Below are positions 1-9,119 of a stretch of DNA of 52,655 nt, piece by piece. The notes below the pieces were generated by a model that worked only from the letters and a program-made list of their open reading frames with translations, had not been told where the DNA came from and did not search any database. The position numbers and the translations under genes were made by a program. The stretch's first letter is position 1. Every line of letters starts with the position of its first letter. Source of the stretch: Rhodobacter sp. (GTDB taxonomy: Bacteria; Pseudomonadota; Alphaproteobacteria; Rhodobacterales; Rhodobacteraceae); NCBI GenBank assembly GCA_027487575.1, contig JAIYDJ010000068.1:1-52655 (forward strand), given 5' to 3'.

Positions 1-533
1 CCCGACCCCACCAGCACGAACCGCGCCGGATGGCGGATCGACAGGCCTTCCCGCTCCACCACGTTTTCGCCCGACTGCGCCACATCCAGCAGCAGATCGA
101 CGATGTGATCCTCCAAGAGGTTGACCTCGTCGATGTAAAGATACCCCCGGTTGGCCCGCGCCAGTAGGCCGGGTTCAAACGCCTTTTCCCCCCGTGTCAG
201 CGCCCGTTCGATGTCCAGCGCGCCCACCACCCGATCCTCGGTCACGCCCAGCGGCAGGTCGATGACCGGCGTTGGCCGTCGCACCATCCGTCCGGGCAAT
301 GACCCGGCCCAGACCGGCACATCTTCGGGCCGGGCCGAATTCACCGGGCAGCCTTCGACCACCTCGATCTCGGGCAGCAGCGCGGCAAGCGCGCGGACTG
401 CGGTCGATTTGCCGGTGCCCCTGTCCCCGAACACCAGCACGCCGCCGATGCCGGGGTCGATGGCGGTCAGGACCATGGCCTGTTTCATCGCGGCCTGCCC
501 GACGATGGCGGTAAACGGAAAGGGTTGTTTCAT
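1..533 (-). CDS. bchI: Magnesium chelatase subunit I (BchI), 3' end beyond window
   Basis: BchI is the AAA+ ATPase subunit of magnesium chelatase; with BchD and BchH it inserts Mg2+ into protoporphyrin IX, the first committed step to bacteriochlorophyll. The first 177 codons are present. They show a Walker A loop (GDRGTGKST, about residues 36-44), the insert around GVTEDRVVG (about 97-104) and a Walker B stretch ([10 protein letters not shown], about 131-140). The family is usually about 350 residues, so roughly half is missing past the left edge. The start ATG overlaps the crtA stop codon (ATGA), so the two genes are very likely translationally coupled. bchD and bchO usually follow in Rhodobacter and would lie outside the window. 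Confidence 0.96.
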   Translation of the reverse strand, partial: MKQPFPFTAIVGQAAMKQAMVLTAIDPGIGGVLVFGDRGTGKSTAVRALAALLPEIEVVEGCPVNSARPEDVPVWAGSLPGRMVRRPTPVIDLPLGVTEDRVVGALDIERALTRGEKAFEPGLLARANRGYLYIDEVNLLEDHIVDLLLDVAQSGENVVEREGLSIRHPARFVLVGS

Positions 534-1231
534 GCGGCTTCCTTGGCGGCGAGGGGGCTAGTTCCACCCCAGGTGCCCCAGTCATCGATGATCGAGAATC
601 GCGCGTAAAGTTCTTCGGCGAACCAGCCTTCTTCGCGCACGGCGCGGATCGCGCGGCCATGCGGGCCGTCGCCGCGCGCGAAGTTCGCCATGCTGGTGGC
701 ATCCGGCCAGATCGAAAGGGTCACCTGATGCAGCAAGGGCAACTCGCCGATGCCGATCTTGAAGATCACGTTCGGGTCGGACCCGATCACGGCCGAAATG
801 TCGGGGACGCGGCCCCAGAATTTCAGCAGGATGGGCAACCGCATCGTGGCGCGGGTAAGCGCGACGACCGGGCCGGGGCCGGGGGCCTGCGGCACAAAGG
901 GCTGTTCCCCCGACCATTTGCCCCGCGCCGAGGTGGGCGACAGCAGAACCGTCCAGCTTTCGGCCGAATGGCTGCGCCAGCGGCGGAACACCGGCGCCTG
1001 ATCCAGATTGCGCCGCGCGGTGTCCGCATCGGGCCAGGTTGCCAGAATGGCCCACACTTGGGTATTGGGGCGCGGCGTGAACCCCTCGCCGGTCCCCGAT
1101 CCGCACAGCTTCCAGAATCCCACATCGCGCATCCGCCACATCGAGAACCGCGCCACGGCCATCTGCCCGAATACCCACAGACGCGCCGCCAGCGATGGAA
1201 AGCGATAAAGCGAAAGACTGACGGTCTGCAT
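530..1231 (-). CDS. crtA: Spheroidene monooxygenase CrtA
   Basis: CrtA is the oxygen-dependent enzyme that adds the keto group to spheroidene to give spheroidenone, the pigment that reddens Rhodobacter cells in air. The protein is 233 residues, the usual CrtA size. It begins [11 protein letters not shown] and contains the family stretches RLWVFGQM and [13 protein letters not shown]. An in-frame ATG eight codons upstream (1255) is possible, but the chosen start matches the N-terminus I recall for R. capsulatus CrtA. The gene is divergent from crtI, and the shared gap holds a PpsR-type operator. Its stop codon overlaps the bchI start. Presence of crtA implies the spheroidene branch of carotenoid synthesis. 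Confidence 0.94.
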   Translation of the reverse strand: MQTVSLSLYRFPSLAARLWVFGQMAVARFSMWRMRDVGFWKLCGSGTGEGFTPRPNTQVWAILATWPDADTARRNLDQAPVFRRWRSHSAESWTVLLSPTSARGKWSGEQPFVPQAPGPGPVVALTRATMRLPILLKFWGRVPDISAVIGSDPNVIFKIGIGELPLLHQVTLSIWPDATSMANFARGDGPHGRAIRAVREEGWFAEELYARFSIIDDWGTWGGTSPLAAKEAA

Positions 1232-1335
1232 GCGGTGTGGCAGCCTGTGATGCATCTAATTCCCGCCGACTTTGGCAGGCTTTGCAGGCGCGGGAAAGCC
1301 GAAACGGGAAATTTCACAGCATCATCAGCAGATGT

Positions 1336-1353
1336 TGTAAATCTGACTGGACA
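1336..1353. promoter_or_regulatory. PpsR/CrtJ operator between crtA and crtI
   Basis: TGTAAATCTGACTGGACA is a perfect TGT-N12-ACA match to the operator bound by the photosynthesis repressor PpsR/CrtJ. It lies 15 bases before the crtI ATG and 104 bases before the crtA ATG, so one site could repress both divergent genes. Only one full site is seen here, whereas crtD/crtE and bchC have two. Confidence 0.85.
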
Positions 1354-1368
1354 GTATATCGTAATCCC

Positions 1369-2934
1369 ATGCTGACACATCACGACTCCGCCCCCACCGC
1401 CCAGACCCGAACTTCGGGGTCCGAGGCTATCGTCATCGGCGCAGGACTGGGTGGCCTTGCCGCCGCAATGCGCCTTGGGGCAAAGGGTTACCGTGTCACG
1501 GTCATTGACCGGCTGGACATGCCGGGGGGGCGTGGTTCGTCGGTGACGCAGGGCGGCCACCGGTTTGACCTTGGTCCGACCATCGTCACCGTGCCGCATC
1601 TGTTTCGCGAATTGTGGGCGGCCTGCGGGCGCGACTTCGATGCGGACGTCGATCTGCGGGCGCTGGAAAACTTCTATGAAATCCACTGGCAGGATGGGTC
1701 CGTCTTCACCGCCCGCCAATCGACCGACGCGATGCGGGCCGAGGTGGCGCGGCTGTCGCCCTCTGATCTGCCCGGCTATGAGAGGTTCCTGAAGGACAGC
1801 GAGCGGCGCTATTGGTTCGGGTTCGAAAACCTGGGCCGCCGCCCGATGCACAAGTTCGCTGATCTGGTCAAGGCGCTGCCCGGTTTCGTGGCGATGCGGG
1901 CCGACCGCTCGGTCTACGGGCATGCAGCCTCCCGCGTGAAGGACGAACGCCTGCGCTTTGCGCTGTCGTTCCATCCGCTGTTCATCGGCGGCGATCCGTT
2001 TCATGTGACCTCGATGTATATCCTCGTCAGTCACCTCGAAAAGGAATTCGGGGTCCATTATGCGATGGGCGGCGTCGCGGCGATCGCGCTGGCGATGGCC
2101 GGCGTGATTGCCAGCCAGGGCGGACAGTTGCGCCTGAACGTCGAAGCGGATGAGGTTCTGCTGGAAAACGGGCGGGCCACGGGGGTGCGGCTGGCTGACG
2201 GGCAGGTGCTTTACGCCGATCTTGTTGTGTCCAATGCCGATGCGGGACACACCTATGACCACCTTATGCGCAACCACCCGCGCAAACGCTGGACCCCGCC
2301 GCGTCTGAAGCGCACGCGCTGGTCGATGGGGCTGTTCGTCTGGTATTTCGGCACCCGCGGAACTGCGCTGAAATGGCCGAAGGTGGGGCATCACACGATC
2401 GTGGTCGGACCCCGCTATCGCGACCACATCGCCGACATCTTCGTGAAGGGCCGTCTGGCCGACGACATGAGCCTTTATGTCCATCGCCCGTCCGTGACGG
2501 ACAAGGGCTGTGCGCCCGTCGGGGGGGATACGTTCTATGCCCTGTCGCCTGTCCCGCATCTGGGGTTCGATAATGGCGTCGACTGGGCCGAGCAGGCCGA
2601 ACCTTACCGTGCAAAGGTGCAGAAAGTGCTGGAAGACCGCCTGCTGCCCGGCTTGGGCGACCATCTGACCGAGCAGTTGGTCTACACGCCGAACACCTTC
2701 GAATCGCGCTATCTTTCGCCTTACGGCACAGGATTTTCGATCGAGCCGCGCATCCTGCAATCGGCGTGGTTCCGGCCGCACAACGTGTCGGAAGAGGCGA
2801 AGGGCCTGTATCTGGTCGGTGCCGGCACGCATCCGGGGGCGGGTCTGCCCGGCGTGATCTCCTCCGCCGAGGTGCTGGGCAAGCTGGTTCCGGATGCGCC
2901 GCGCCGCGCCCCGTTGCGGATGGCTGCGGAATGA
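1369..2934 (+). CDS. crtI: Phytoene desaturase CrtI
   Basis: CrtI is the FAD-dependent membrane-associated desaturase that converts phytoene to neurosporene in Rhodobacter. The protein is 521 residues from the ATG at 1369. The N-terminal dinucleotide-binding motif is IVIGAGLGGLAAAMRLG (residues 21-37), followed by PGGRGSSV, and the C-terminal FAD-contact motif is GLYLVGAGTHPGAGLPGV. The reading frame stays open upstream to 1237, but that part covers the operator and has no homology to the family, so the later start is used. The gene ends in an ATGA overlap with crtB. CrtD in this window is a paralogue of the same fold. Confidence 0.96.
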   Translation: MLTHHDSAPTAQTRTSGSEAIVIGAGLGGLAAAMRLGAKGYRVTVIDRLDMPGGRGSSVTQGGHRFDLGPTIVTVPHLFRELWAACGRDFDADVDLRALENFYEIHWQDGSVFTARQSTDAMRAEVARLSPSDLPGYERFLKDSERRYWFGFENLGRRPMHKFADLVKALPGFVAMRADRSVYGHAASRVKDERLRFALSFHPLFIGGDPFHVTSMYILVSHLEKEFGVHYAMGGVAAIALAMAGVIASQGGQLRLNVEADEVLLENGRATGVRLADGQVLYADLVVSNADAGHTYDHLMRNHPRKRWTPPRLKRTRWSMGLFVWYFGTRGTALKWPKVGHHTIVVGPRYRDHIADIFVKGRLADDMSLYVHRPSVTDKGCAPVGGDTFYALSPVPHLGFDNGVDWAEQAEPYRAKVQKVLEDRLLPGLGDHLTEQLVYTPNTFESRYLSPYGTGFSIEPRILQSAWFRPHNVSEEAKGLYLVGAGTHPGAGLPGVISSAEVLGKLVPDAPRRAPLRMAAE

Positions 2935-3956
2935 TCGCGGATCAGGATATGGCCCAATGCCGGGATGCGATTCGCACCGGGTCGCTGTCGTTTCACGCGG
3001 CCTCGCGGCTGCTGCCGACACGCGTGCGCGACCCCGCGCTGGCACTTTATGCGTTCTGCCGGCTGGCGGATGACGCGGTCGACGATTCCGATGACAAGGC
3101 CCCGGCCGTGCTGGGCCTGCGGGACCGGCTGGATCTGGTCTACGCGGGCCGCCCGCGCAACAGCTATGCCGACCGCGCCTTTGCCTGTGTGGTCGAGGAT
3201 TTCGATATGCCCCGCGCTCTGCCCGAGGCGTTGCTGGAAGGTCTGGCGTGGGATGCGGTCGGGCGGCGGTATGACACGCTGTCGGGCGTGCTGGACTATT
3301 CGGCGCGGGTTGCGGCGGCCGTTGGGGCGATGATGTGCGTCCTGATGCGGGTGCGCAGCGCCGATTGCCTTGCACGGGCCTGCGATCTGGGTCTGGCGAT
3401 GCAGTTGACCAACATCGCCCGTGACGTGGGCGAGGATGCCCGCGCCGGACGACTGTACCTGCCGCTGCGGTGGATGGATGAGGTCGGGCTGTGCGCCGAC
3501 CGGTTCCTTGCCGCGCCGCAGGTCGACTCGCGGGTCCGTACCTTGGTGGACCGTCTGCTGACCGAGGCGGATCGCCTTTATGCCCGGTCCGAAGCCGGGG
3601 TACCCGCCTTGCCGGTGGCCTGCCGCCCGGGCATCTATGCCGCACGCCATGTCTATGCCGGAATCGGAACCGCCGTCCGGCGCAATGGGCATGACAGCAT
3701 CACCCACCGCGCCCGCACCAGCGGGCGGCAGAAGCTGGGCTGGCTCGGCCTGTCGGTCCTGCGCAGCGGGCTTTCGATGCTGGTGCCCGGTCCGGCCACC
3801 CTGCACGCCCCGCCCGGCCCCGAAGTGGCGTTTCTGGTCGATGCCGCCGCCCGCCAGACCCGGCGGTTCGGCCGTTCCGAAGCCGTGCTTTCGGTCTTTG
3901 CCCAGTTGGAGGCACAGGATCGTGCACGTCAGGGGTTGGACCGCGCCCGCGCCTGA
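2931..3956 (+). CDS. crtB: Phytoene synthase CrtB
   Basis: CrtB condenses two geranylgeranyl diphosphates to phytoene, the first carotenoid-specific step. The protein is 341 residues, the normal size. It carries the first aspartate-rich motif (DDAVD, residues 47-51) and the second one (NIARDVGEDA, residues 161-170), which bind Mg2+-diphosphate in squalene/phytoene synthases. The ATG overlaps the crtI stop codon by four bases, so this is the usual crtI-crtB operon. tspO follows 35 bases downstream on the same strand. Confidence 0.96.
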   Translation: MIADQDMAQCRDAIRTGSLSFHAASRLLPTRVRDPALALYAFCRLADDAVDDSDDKAPAVLGLRDRLDLVYAGRPRNSYADRAFACVVEDFDMPRALPEALLEGLAWDAVGRRYDTLSGVLDYSARVAAAVGAMMCVLMRVRSADCLARACDLGLAMQLTNIARDVGEDARAGRLYLPLRWMDEVGLCADRFLAAPQVDSRVRTLVDRLLTEADRLYARSEAGVPALPVACRPGIYAARHVYAGIGTAVRRNGHDSITHRARTSGRQKLGWLGLSVLRSGLSMLVPGPATLHAPPGPEVAFLVDAAARQTRRFGRSEAVLSVFAQLEAQDRARQGLDRARA

Positions 3957-3991
3957 CCTAAGTCATGTCGGTGACCTGACGGGGATGTGCG

Positions 3992-4462
3992 ATGGACTGG
4001 GGCCTGTTTCTGACCTTTCTGGCGGCCTGTGGCGCCGCCAGCGCCACCGGCGCGATGTTCGAACCCGGCAAGTGGTACGAAGGGCTGGCCAAACCGCGCT
4101 GGACGCCACCCGGCTGGGTGTTCCCCGTGGCGTGGAGTGTGCTGTACATCTGCATGGCGGTTTCGGCGGCGCGGGTCGCAGCCCTGCCTGACAACGGGCA
4201 GGCCATGGCGTTCTGGGCCCTGCAGATCGCGTTCAACACCCTGTGGACGCCGATCTTTTTCGGGCTGCACCGGATGCGGGCCGCCATGGTGGTGATGGTG
4301 GGACTGTGGCTGTCGGTTGCGGCAACGATGCTGGCCTTCTTCCAGCTCGACCTGATCGCCGGGTGGCTCTTCGTGCCGTATCTGGTCTGGGTTTCCATCG
4401 CGTCCGCGCTGAATTTCAGTGTCTGGCGGATGAACCCCGATGTTCAGCCCACCGCCGCCTGA
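3992..4462 (+). CDS. tspO: Tryptophan-rich sensory protein TspO
   Basis: TspO is a five-helix membrane protein of the TspO/MBR (translocator protein) family that binds porphyrins. In R. sphaeroides it lowers photosynthesis gene expression in the presence of oxygen. The protein is 156 residues, with five hydrophobic segments and the family stretch KWYEGLAKPRWTPPGWVFPV near residue 30. Tryptophans and prolines are frequent, as expected. It follows crtB, the same neighbourhood as in Rhodobacter. Its last 19 bases overlap the end of crtC on the other strand, so the genes converge without a terminator between them. Confidence 0.93.
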   Translation: MDWGLFLTFLAACGAASATGAMFEPGKWYEGLAKPRWTPPGWVFPVAWSVLYICMAVSAARVAALPDNGQAMAFWALQIAFNTLWTPIFFGLHRMRAAMVVMVGLWLSVAATMLAFFQLDLIAGWLFVPYLVWVSIASALNFSVWRMNPDVQPTAA

Positions 4463-5334
4463 CTCCAGCCGGCCCGGCGCGGCACCCGGACCGCAACCAT
4501 CGCCTTGATCAGAGGCGAGCGGAACCGGTTCAGGTCCAGCGCCTCGTGCACACCGGTCACGGTTTCGCCCTGCAACACGGTTTGCACCAGACAGCGGCTG
4601 TAGAACGGCGCTTCCAGCATCTGCATCGTCTGGCGGGGCCGCTGGCCGGGGTCGCAGCGCGTGTCGCGGCGAATGCCCCACAGCGTGCGGGGCAAGGCTG
4701 TGGCGGGCGGCGGCTCGATCTGCGCGACGGACCCGTCCGCCGCGATGTCGAGCGCCAGCGCCAGGGTCGAGCCGTCGCGGCGAACCCCGTCATAAAAGCA
4801 GGTCGCCCCCCCCGCCCGGCGCGGATAGCGGCCCCACGTCCAGCGCCGGAAGTCCGCCTCGAGCGCGGCAGACCCGAAGTTGGCATCCATGTAGCCATGC
4901 CCTTGCCAGCGGTGCCCCTGCGACAGATCGACCTCTATTCGCGCGGTTGGCGCAAAGGGTCGCCAGATATGCGCACCGTCGGGGCTTAGCACCGCCTCGA
5001 CCGATGTGATCGCGGCGGGTGTCAGGCGGATCTGGCCGCGCACCCGGCTGACCATCGGCAGGGCCGACACCTCGTCGACGTCGATCACCAGCACACCCTG
5101 ATCCCAGCGCATCCGGCTGGGGCCGACCTGCAGGGCATCCCCGGATTGCCGCAACGCCGCCCGCCCGCGATCCGTCATGGTAAATCGCCCGCCGGGGCCA
5201 TAGGTCACGACATTGATGCAGCAATGGTCCTGCGGGTCGCGCCGCCCGGTCCAGGCGTACCACGGCGAAAAGACCGATCCGATGAACCCGATGACCGACA
5301 CGGCGCGTTTGCCGTCGTCGGACACACCGTCCAC
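4444..5334 (-). CDS. crtC: Hydroxyneurosporene synthase (carotenoid 1,2-hydratase) CrtC
   Basis: CrtC adds water to the psi end of neurosporene. The frame encodes family stretches such as GFIGSVFSPWYAW, DHCCINVVTYG and GYMDANFGS. The start is uncertain. There is no ATG near the expected place; the first start-type codon is the GTG given here (about 296 residues), with further GTGs at 5325 and 5301. The frame stays open upstream within crtD, and the residues just before this GTG (VEVAPDGYAWWY) look like CrtC sequence, so a non-standard start nearer 5385 or coupling to crtD translation is possible. The 3' end overlaps tspO on the other strand. Confidence 0.88.
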   Translation of the reverse strand: MDGVSDDGKRAVSVIGFIGSVFSPWYAWTGRRDPQDHCCINVVTYGPGGRFTMTDRGRAALRQSGDALQVGPSRMRWDQGVLVIDVDEVSALPMVSRVRGQIRLTPAAITSVEAVLSPDGAHIWRPFAPTARIEVDLSQGHRWQGHGYMDANFGSAALEADFRRWTWGRYPRRAGGATCFYDGVRRDGSTLALALDIAADGSVAQIEPPPATALPRTLWGIRRDTRCDPGQRPRQTMQMLEAPFYSRCLVQTVLQGETVTGVHEALDLNRFRSPLIKAMVAVRVPRRAGWSQAAVG

Positions 5335-5360
5335 ATACCACCAGGCATAACCGTCGGGCG

Positions 5361-6854
5361 CTACTTCGACGCCAAAGCAAGGTCCGTCAGAATCGCCTCT
5401 GCCGCGTGCCGCCCGGATATGGCCGCCATCGGAACCCCCGCCCCCGGATGCGCCCCGCCCCCCGCCAGATACAGCCCCGGCAGGGATGTCCGCGCGCCCG
5501 GCCGTTGAAACGGGGCCAGCATCCCGACCGGACTGCGCCCATAGATCGACCCCTGCGACCCCGGAAACAGGTGCGCAAATCCCTGCGGCGTGGTCAGGCT
5601 GTGGTCTTGCGGGTCCTGATCGAAGGTCAGGCCGAACCGGGCCAGTTGCGGAAAGGTCCGTTGACGGCATTGCGAAATCTCTCCGGCGGTTTGTGTCGTC
5701 TTGGGCGGGGCGTTCATGATGATTTCAAAACGCTCCAGCGGGGCATGCGGTTGCGGTCCTGCGGCACGGTCCTGTGCGCAGATGTAAAGCGTGGCCTGTT
5801 CCGGCATCCGCCCGGCCGCAACCGGGCCAAATTCCTGAGCAGGGTCGTCGCAGAAAAACACGTTGTGGTAGGCCAGATCGACGCCCCGGGGCTTGGCCGC
5901 GAACGCCCAGACCCAGGCCGACAGGCTGCGCGGATGGGCGGCGTGCGGCTTCAGCGCGAATTGCGGGCCGTTGCCCAAAAGCCCGGCCAGCAGCGCCGCA
6001 GGATCGCCATTGAACACGACCCGGTCGCATTTCAGAACGCGCCCGTCCGACAACTCCACCGCGACGACACGCCCGCCCTGCCGGTCGATCCGCGTTGCGG
6101 ATACACCGCAGATCAGGGTTGCCCCCCGCTGGACTGCCAGGCCTGCCAGCGCCTTTGCCAGACGGTGCATCCCGCCTTCGACCACCCAGACGCCGCGCGC
6201 CTCGGCTGCCCAGATCAGCGACAGCACCGCCGGAGAAAGATCCGGCGCGCCGCCGACATAGGTGGCATAGCGCCCGAACAGTTGCCGCAGGCGCGGGTCG
6301 CTGAACTGTCCGGCCAACTGCCGGGCCAGCGTCATGCCCGGCCGCAGAGCAGGCCACAGGCGCGGATTGCTCAGCGCATTCAGTGCGATCGAGGCCAGCC
6401 GTGGCCGCGCGGCCTGCATCATCGGCCGGTCGAAGGCCGTGTAAAGCTGGCTGGACAGCCGGTGAAACCGCCGGAACTCATCCGCGCTGCGCGGCCCCGC
6501 GAAATCCGCAATGGCAGCGGCGCTTGCCTCGGGGTCGGCAAACAGGTCAAGCCTGCTGCCGTCGGTCCACCAATGCCGCGCCAGAAGCGGTTGCGGGATC
6601 AGCGTGAGGTGATCTTCGATCCGCGTCCCGGCCCGGGCAAACAGGTCATCGAAGACGCCGCGCATCGTCAGGACGGTCGGGCCCGCGTCAACCGGGCCGG
6701 CGGCGCTGTCGAAGGTCCGCATCTTGCCGCCGGGCGCCGCCTGTGTCTCGACCACGGTCACGCGCCGACCTTCCGACGCAAGCCGGACGGCGGCGCACAA
6801 ACCGCCCACCCCTGCACCGATCACGACGATGCCCTTGCCATCCGGATTTGTCAT
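5361..6854 (-). CDS. crtD: Methoxyneurosporene/hydroxyneurosporene desaturase CrtD
   Basis: CrtD introduces the 3,4 double bond into hydroxy- and methoxyneurosporene on the way to spheroidene. The protein is 497 residues from the ATG. It has the FAD-binding motif IVVIGAGVGGLCAAVRLASE close to the N-terminus and the C-terminal LYLAGGGAHPGAGVPMAAISG motif region of the CrtI family. An in-frame GTG at 6878 would add eight residues, but it sits only seven bases from a PpsR operator. crtC follows at once on the same strand and probably overlaps the crtD end. The gene is divergent from crtE. Confidence 0.93.
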   Translation of the reverse strand: MTNPDGKGIVVIGAGVGGLCAAVRLASEGRRVTVVETQAAPGGKMRTFDSAAGPVDAGPTVLTMRGVFDDLFARAGTRIEDHLTLIPQPLLARHWWTDGSRLDLFADPEASAAAIADFAGPRSADEFRRFHRLSSQLYTAFDRPMMQAARPRLASIALNALSNPRLWPALRPGMTLARQLAGQFSDPRLRQLFGRYATYVGGAPDLSPAVLSLIWAAEARGVWVVEGGMHRLAKALAGLAVQRGATLICGVSATRIDRQGGRVVAVELSDGRVLKCDRVVFNGDPAALLAGLLGNGPQFALKPHAAHPRSLSAWVWAFAAKPRGVDLAYHNVFFCDDPAQEFGPVAAGRMPEQATLYICAQDRAAGPQPHAPLERFEIIMNAPPKTTQTAGEISQCRQRTFPQLARFGLTFDQDPQDHSLTTPQGFAHLFPGSQGSIYGRSPVGMLAPFQRPGARTSLPGLYLAGGGAHPGAGVPMAAISGRHAAEAILTDLALASK

Positions 6855-6885
6855 CACGCCTGATTGTTGACTTGACACGCGAAAC

Positions 6886-6903
6886 TGTCCAGTGTGATTT
6901 ACA
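6886..6903. promoter_or_regulatory. PpsR/CrtJ operator 1 between crtD and crtE
   Basis: TGTCCAGTGTGATTTACA matches TGT-N12-ACA. It is nearest crtD and is separated from the second operator by six bases, an arrangement that favours cooperative binding of two repressor units. Confidence 0.82.
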
Positions 6904-6909
6904 CAGAGG

Positions 6910-6927
6910 TGTCACTTTTTGTTGACA
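6910..6927. promoter_or_regulatory. PpsR/CrtJ operator 2 between crtD and crtE
   Basis: TGTCACTTTTTGTTGACA is a perfect TGT-N12-ACA palindrome with the stronger TGTCA-type left arm. It lies 44 bases before the crtE ATG and, with the neighbouring site, should control crtD-crtC and crtE-crtF together. Confidence 0.85.
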
Positions 6928-6971
6928 GACAGCATCATCCCGGCGCGGTCGGGCATTTGGGGGGCCTTTCG

Positions 6972-7850
6972 ATGTCGATCACAGCTCGGTTCGAGGCGGC
7001 CAATGCCACCGTGATCGCCCGCGCGCAGGCCGGGGGGCCGGGGCGTCTGGCGGATGCCTTGCATTACGCCGTCACACCCGGTGGCGCGCACATTCGCCCA
7101 ACGATCCTGTATTCGGTTGCCGCCGCCTGCCGCGAGGATCGCCCCGCCCTGACGGATGCCGCCGCCGTGGCGCTGGAACTGATCCACTGCGCCAGCCTTG
7201 TGCATGACGATCTGCCCTGTTTCGACGATGCCGATACCCGGCGCGGCAAGGCCACCGTACACCGCGCCTTCTCGGAACCTCTGGCGGTGCTGACGGGCGA
7301 CAGTCTGATCGTGCTGGCCTTCGATGTGCTGGCCGACGCCGCGGGCGACCAGCCGCGCCGCGCGCTGGACCTCGTGCGCATCCTGTCGCGGCGCACCGGC
7401 ATGCCGGACGGCATCTGCGCGGGACAAGGCTGGGAAAGCGAGGCGAAGGTCAATCTGTCGGCCTATCACCGTGCCAAGACGGGCGCGCTGTTCATCGCGG
7501 CCACGCAGATGGGCGCGGTTGCGGCAGGGCAGGAACCCGATCAGTGGGAAGAACTGGGCGCGCGGATCGGCGAGGCGTTCCAGGTGGCCGATGACCTCCG
7601 CGATGCACTTTATGACGCGGAAACCCTTGGCAAGCCCGCCGGACAGGACGCTGCCCATGATCGCCCGAACGCGGTGTCCGAGCTTGGGGTGCAGGGAGCC
7701 ATCCGCCGCCTGAAGGACATTCTGGGCGGCGCCATCGCGTCGATCCCCGCCTGCCCAGGCGAGGCGATGCTGGCCGACATGGTACGCCGCTATGCCGAAA
7801 AGATGACCCCTGTCGCCCCCGCCTACTCGCAGGCGGCAGTCCGAGGCTGA
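6972..7850 (+). CDS. crtE: Geranylgeranyl diphosphate synthase CrtE
   Basis: CrtE makes C20 geranylgeranyl diphosphate for carotenoids and the bacteriochlorophyll tail. The protein is 292 residues. The first aspartate-rich motif is DDLPCFDD (residues 79-86), with a two-residue insertion as in bacterial type II GGPP synthases, and the second is DDLRD in the stretch [13 protein letters not shown]. The upstream frame is open to 6894 but would begin inside the operator region, so the ATG at 6972 is chosen. crtF follows after one base, and the operon may continue through bchC to the puf genes, as in the Rhodobacter superoperon. Confidence 0.95.
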   Translation: MSITARFEAANATVIARAQAGGPGRLADALHYAVTPGGAHIRPTILYSVAAACREDRPALTDAAAVALELIHCASLVHDDLPCFDDADTRRGKATVHRAFSEPLAVLTGDSLIVLAFDVLADAAGDQPRRALDLVRILSRRTGMPDGICAGQGWESEAKVNLSAYHRAKTGALFIAATQMGAVAAGQEPDQWEELGARIGEAFQVADDLRDALYDAETLGKPAGQDAAHDRPNAVSELGVQGAIRRLKDILGGAIASIPACPGEAMLADMVRRYAEKMTPVAPAYSQAAVRG

Positions 7851-7851
7851 C

Positions 7852-8985
7852 GTGGCGGACCTGTCCGATGACGCGATGACCGCCCGGGGCGGGCTGACCC
7901 TGCGCGCACGGCTGCTGCGAATGGCGGGGTCGCGCCGGTTTCAGGCGCTGGCGGCGCGGATGCCTTTCCTGCGGCGGGTGGCGCGGGCCGAAGGCGCGGC
8001 CCTGTTCGATCTGATCGCAGGCTTTGTTCAATCGCAGACGCTGATGGCGCTGGTCGAGTTCCGGGTTCTGCATCTGCTGCAGGGCGGACCGAACACGGCC
8101 ACCGCCCTGGGCGCGCTGTGTCAGGTTCCTGCGGATCGGATGCTGGTCCTGATGCGCGCCGGGGCGGCGCTGGGGCTTTTGCGGCAGCGTCGCGACGGGC
8201 AGTTCGACCTTGCGATCCGCGGGGCTGCATTGCTGGGCGTGCCGGGACTCGAGGCGATGGTGCGCCACCACCGGGCACTTTACGCCGACCTTTCAGATCC
8301 CGCTGCCTTTTTCCGCGGCGGCATGCAGACCGAACTTGCGCGGTTCTGGCCCTATGTGTTCGAGGCGGCCGGGGCCGTCGATCCTGTTGTCACAGCGACC
8401 TATTCCAACCTGATGGCAGACAGCCAGACTTTGGTGGCCGAAGACACCTTGCGGATGGTCGATCTGACCGGGGTGCAGCGGCTGATGGATGTTGGCGGCG
8501 GGACGGGTGCCTTTCTTGCGGCAGTCGGGGTGGCCCATCCGCGAATCGCAATGGACCTGTTCGATCTGCCGGTCGTCGTTACCGGCGCAAACCTGCGCAT
8601 GGCGCAGGCGGGGCTCGCGGACAGATGCCAGATCCACCCGGGCAGTTTCCGCGATGACCCGCTGCCCATCGGCGCTGATGCAATCAGTCTGGTGCGGGTC
8701 CTTTACGATCACGCCGACGAAACGGTCGAACGGTTGCTGGCGGCCGTCCATGCCGCGCTTCCGCCGGGCGGTTTGTTGATCGTGTCCGAACCGATGTCGG
8801 GCGGAGCCGATCCTGACCGGGCCACGGATGTGTACTTCGCGATTTACACCATGGCGATGCAGACCGGCAGGACCCGGTCGATGGCCGAGATCGGCGCCAT
8901 GCTGGCGCGTGCAGGCTTTCGCGACGTCCAGCAGAACAAGGGTTTTCGGCCCTTCGTGACCTCGGTCGTCACCGCGCGCCGATAG
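7852..8985 (+). CDS. crtF: Hydroxyneurosporene O-methyltransferase CrtF
   Basis: CrtF methylates the hydroxyl added by CrtC, using S-adenosylmethionine, to give the methoxy carotenoids of the spheroidene pathway. The protein is 377 residues from the GTG placed one base after the crtE stop. An N-terminal dimerisation/winged-helix region precedes the SAM-binding motif [11 protein letters not shown] (residues 211-221), as in plant-type small-molecule O-methyltransferases. An ATG at 7876 is an alternative start. The gap to bchC holds a double PpsR operator, so bchC has its own promoter. Confidence 0.94.
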   Translation: MADLSDDAMTARGGLTLRARLLRMAGSRRFQALAARMPFLRRVARAEGAALFDLIAGFVQSQTLMALVEFRVLHLLQGGPNTATALGALCQVPADRMLVLMRAGAALGLLRQRRDGQFDLAIRGAALLGVPGLEAMVRHHRALYADLSDPAAFFRGGMQTELARFWPYVFEAAGAVDPVVTATYSNLMADSQTLVAEDTLRMVDLTGVQRLMDVGGGTGAFLAAVGVAHPRIAMDLFDLPVVVTGANLRMAQAGLADRCQIHPGSFRDDPLPIGADAISLVRVLYDHADETVERLLAAVHAALPPGGLLIVSEPMSGGADPDRATDVYFAIYTMAMQTGRTRSMAEIGAMLARAGFRDVQQNKGFRPFVTSVVTARR

Positions 8986-9010
8986 CTCGCCGAATAGAGT
9001 TCTGCGCAAC

Positions 9011-9028
9011 TGTCTATTTTGATTGACA
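9011..9028. promoter_or_regulatory. PpsR/CrtJ operator 1 before bchC
   Basis: TGTCTATTTTGATTGACA is a perfect TGT-N12-ACA site in the crtF-bchC gap. It is followed eight bases later by a second site, the same spacing as described for the bchC promoter of R. capsulatus. Confidence 0.87.
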
Positions 9029-9036
9029 GTTATGGG

Positions 9037-9054
9037 TGTAAGATTAGAATGACA
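9037..9054. promoter_or_regulatory. PpsR/CrtJ operator 2 before bchC
   Basis: TGTAAGATTAGAATGACA matches TGT-N12-ACA and ends 65 bases before the bchC ATG. In such tandem sites the -35 and -10 regions are normally covered by bound repressor. Confidence 0.85.
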
Positions 9055-9119
9055 CTTATAGCCCGGCAAGCCCGTCGAATCCTTGGATGCAAGGAAGAGG
9101 GGCCGGGCACGGAGACACC

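Noticed and set aside
823..3645. A 940-codon open frame on the minus strand across crtA, crtI and crtB
   Set aside because: It is antisense to genes with clear homology and has the low-complexity proline/arginine composition of a GC-rich shadow frame.
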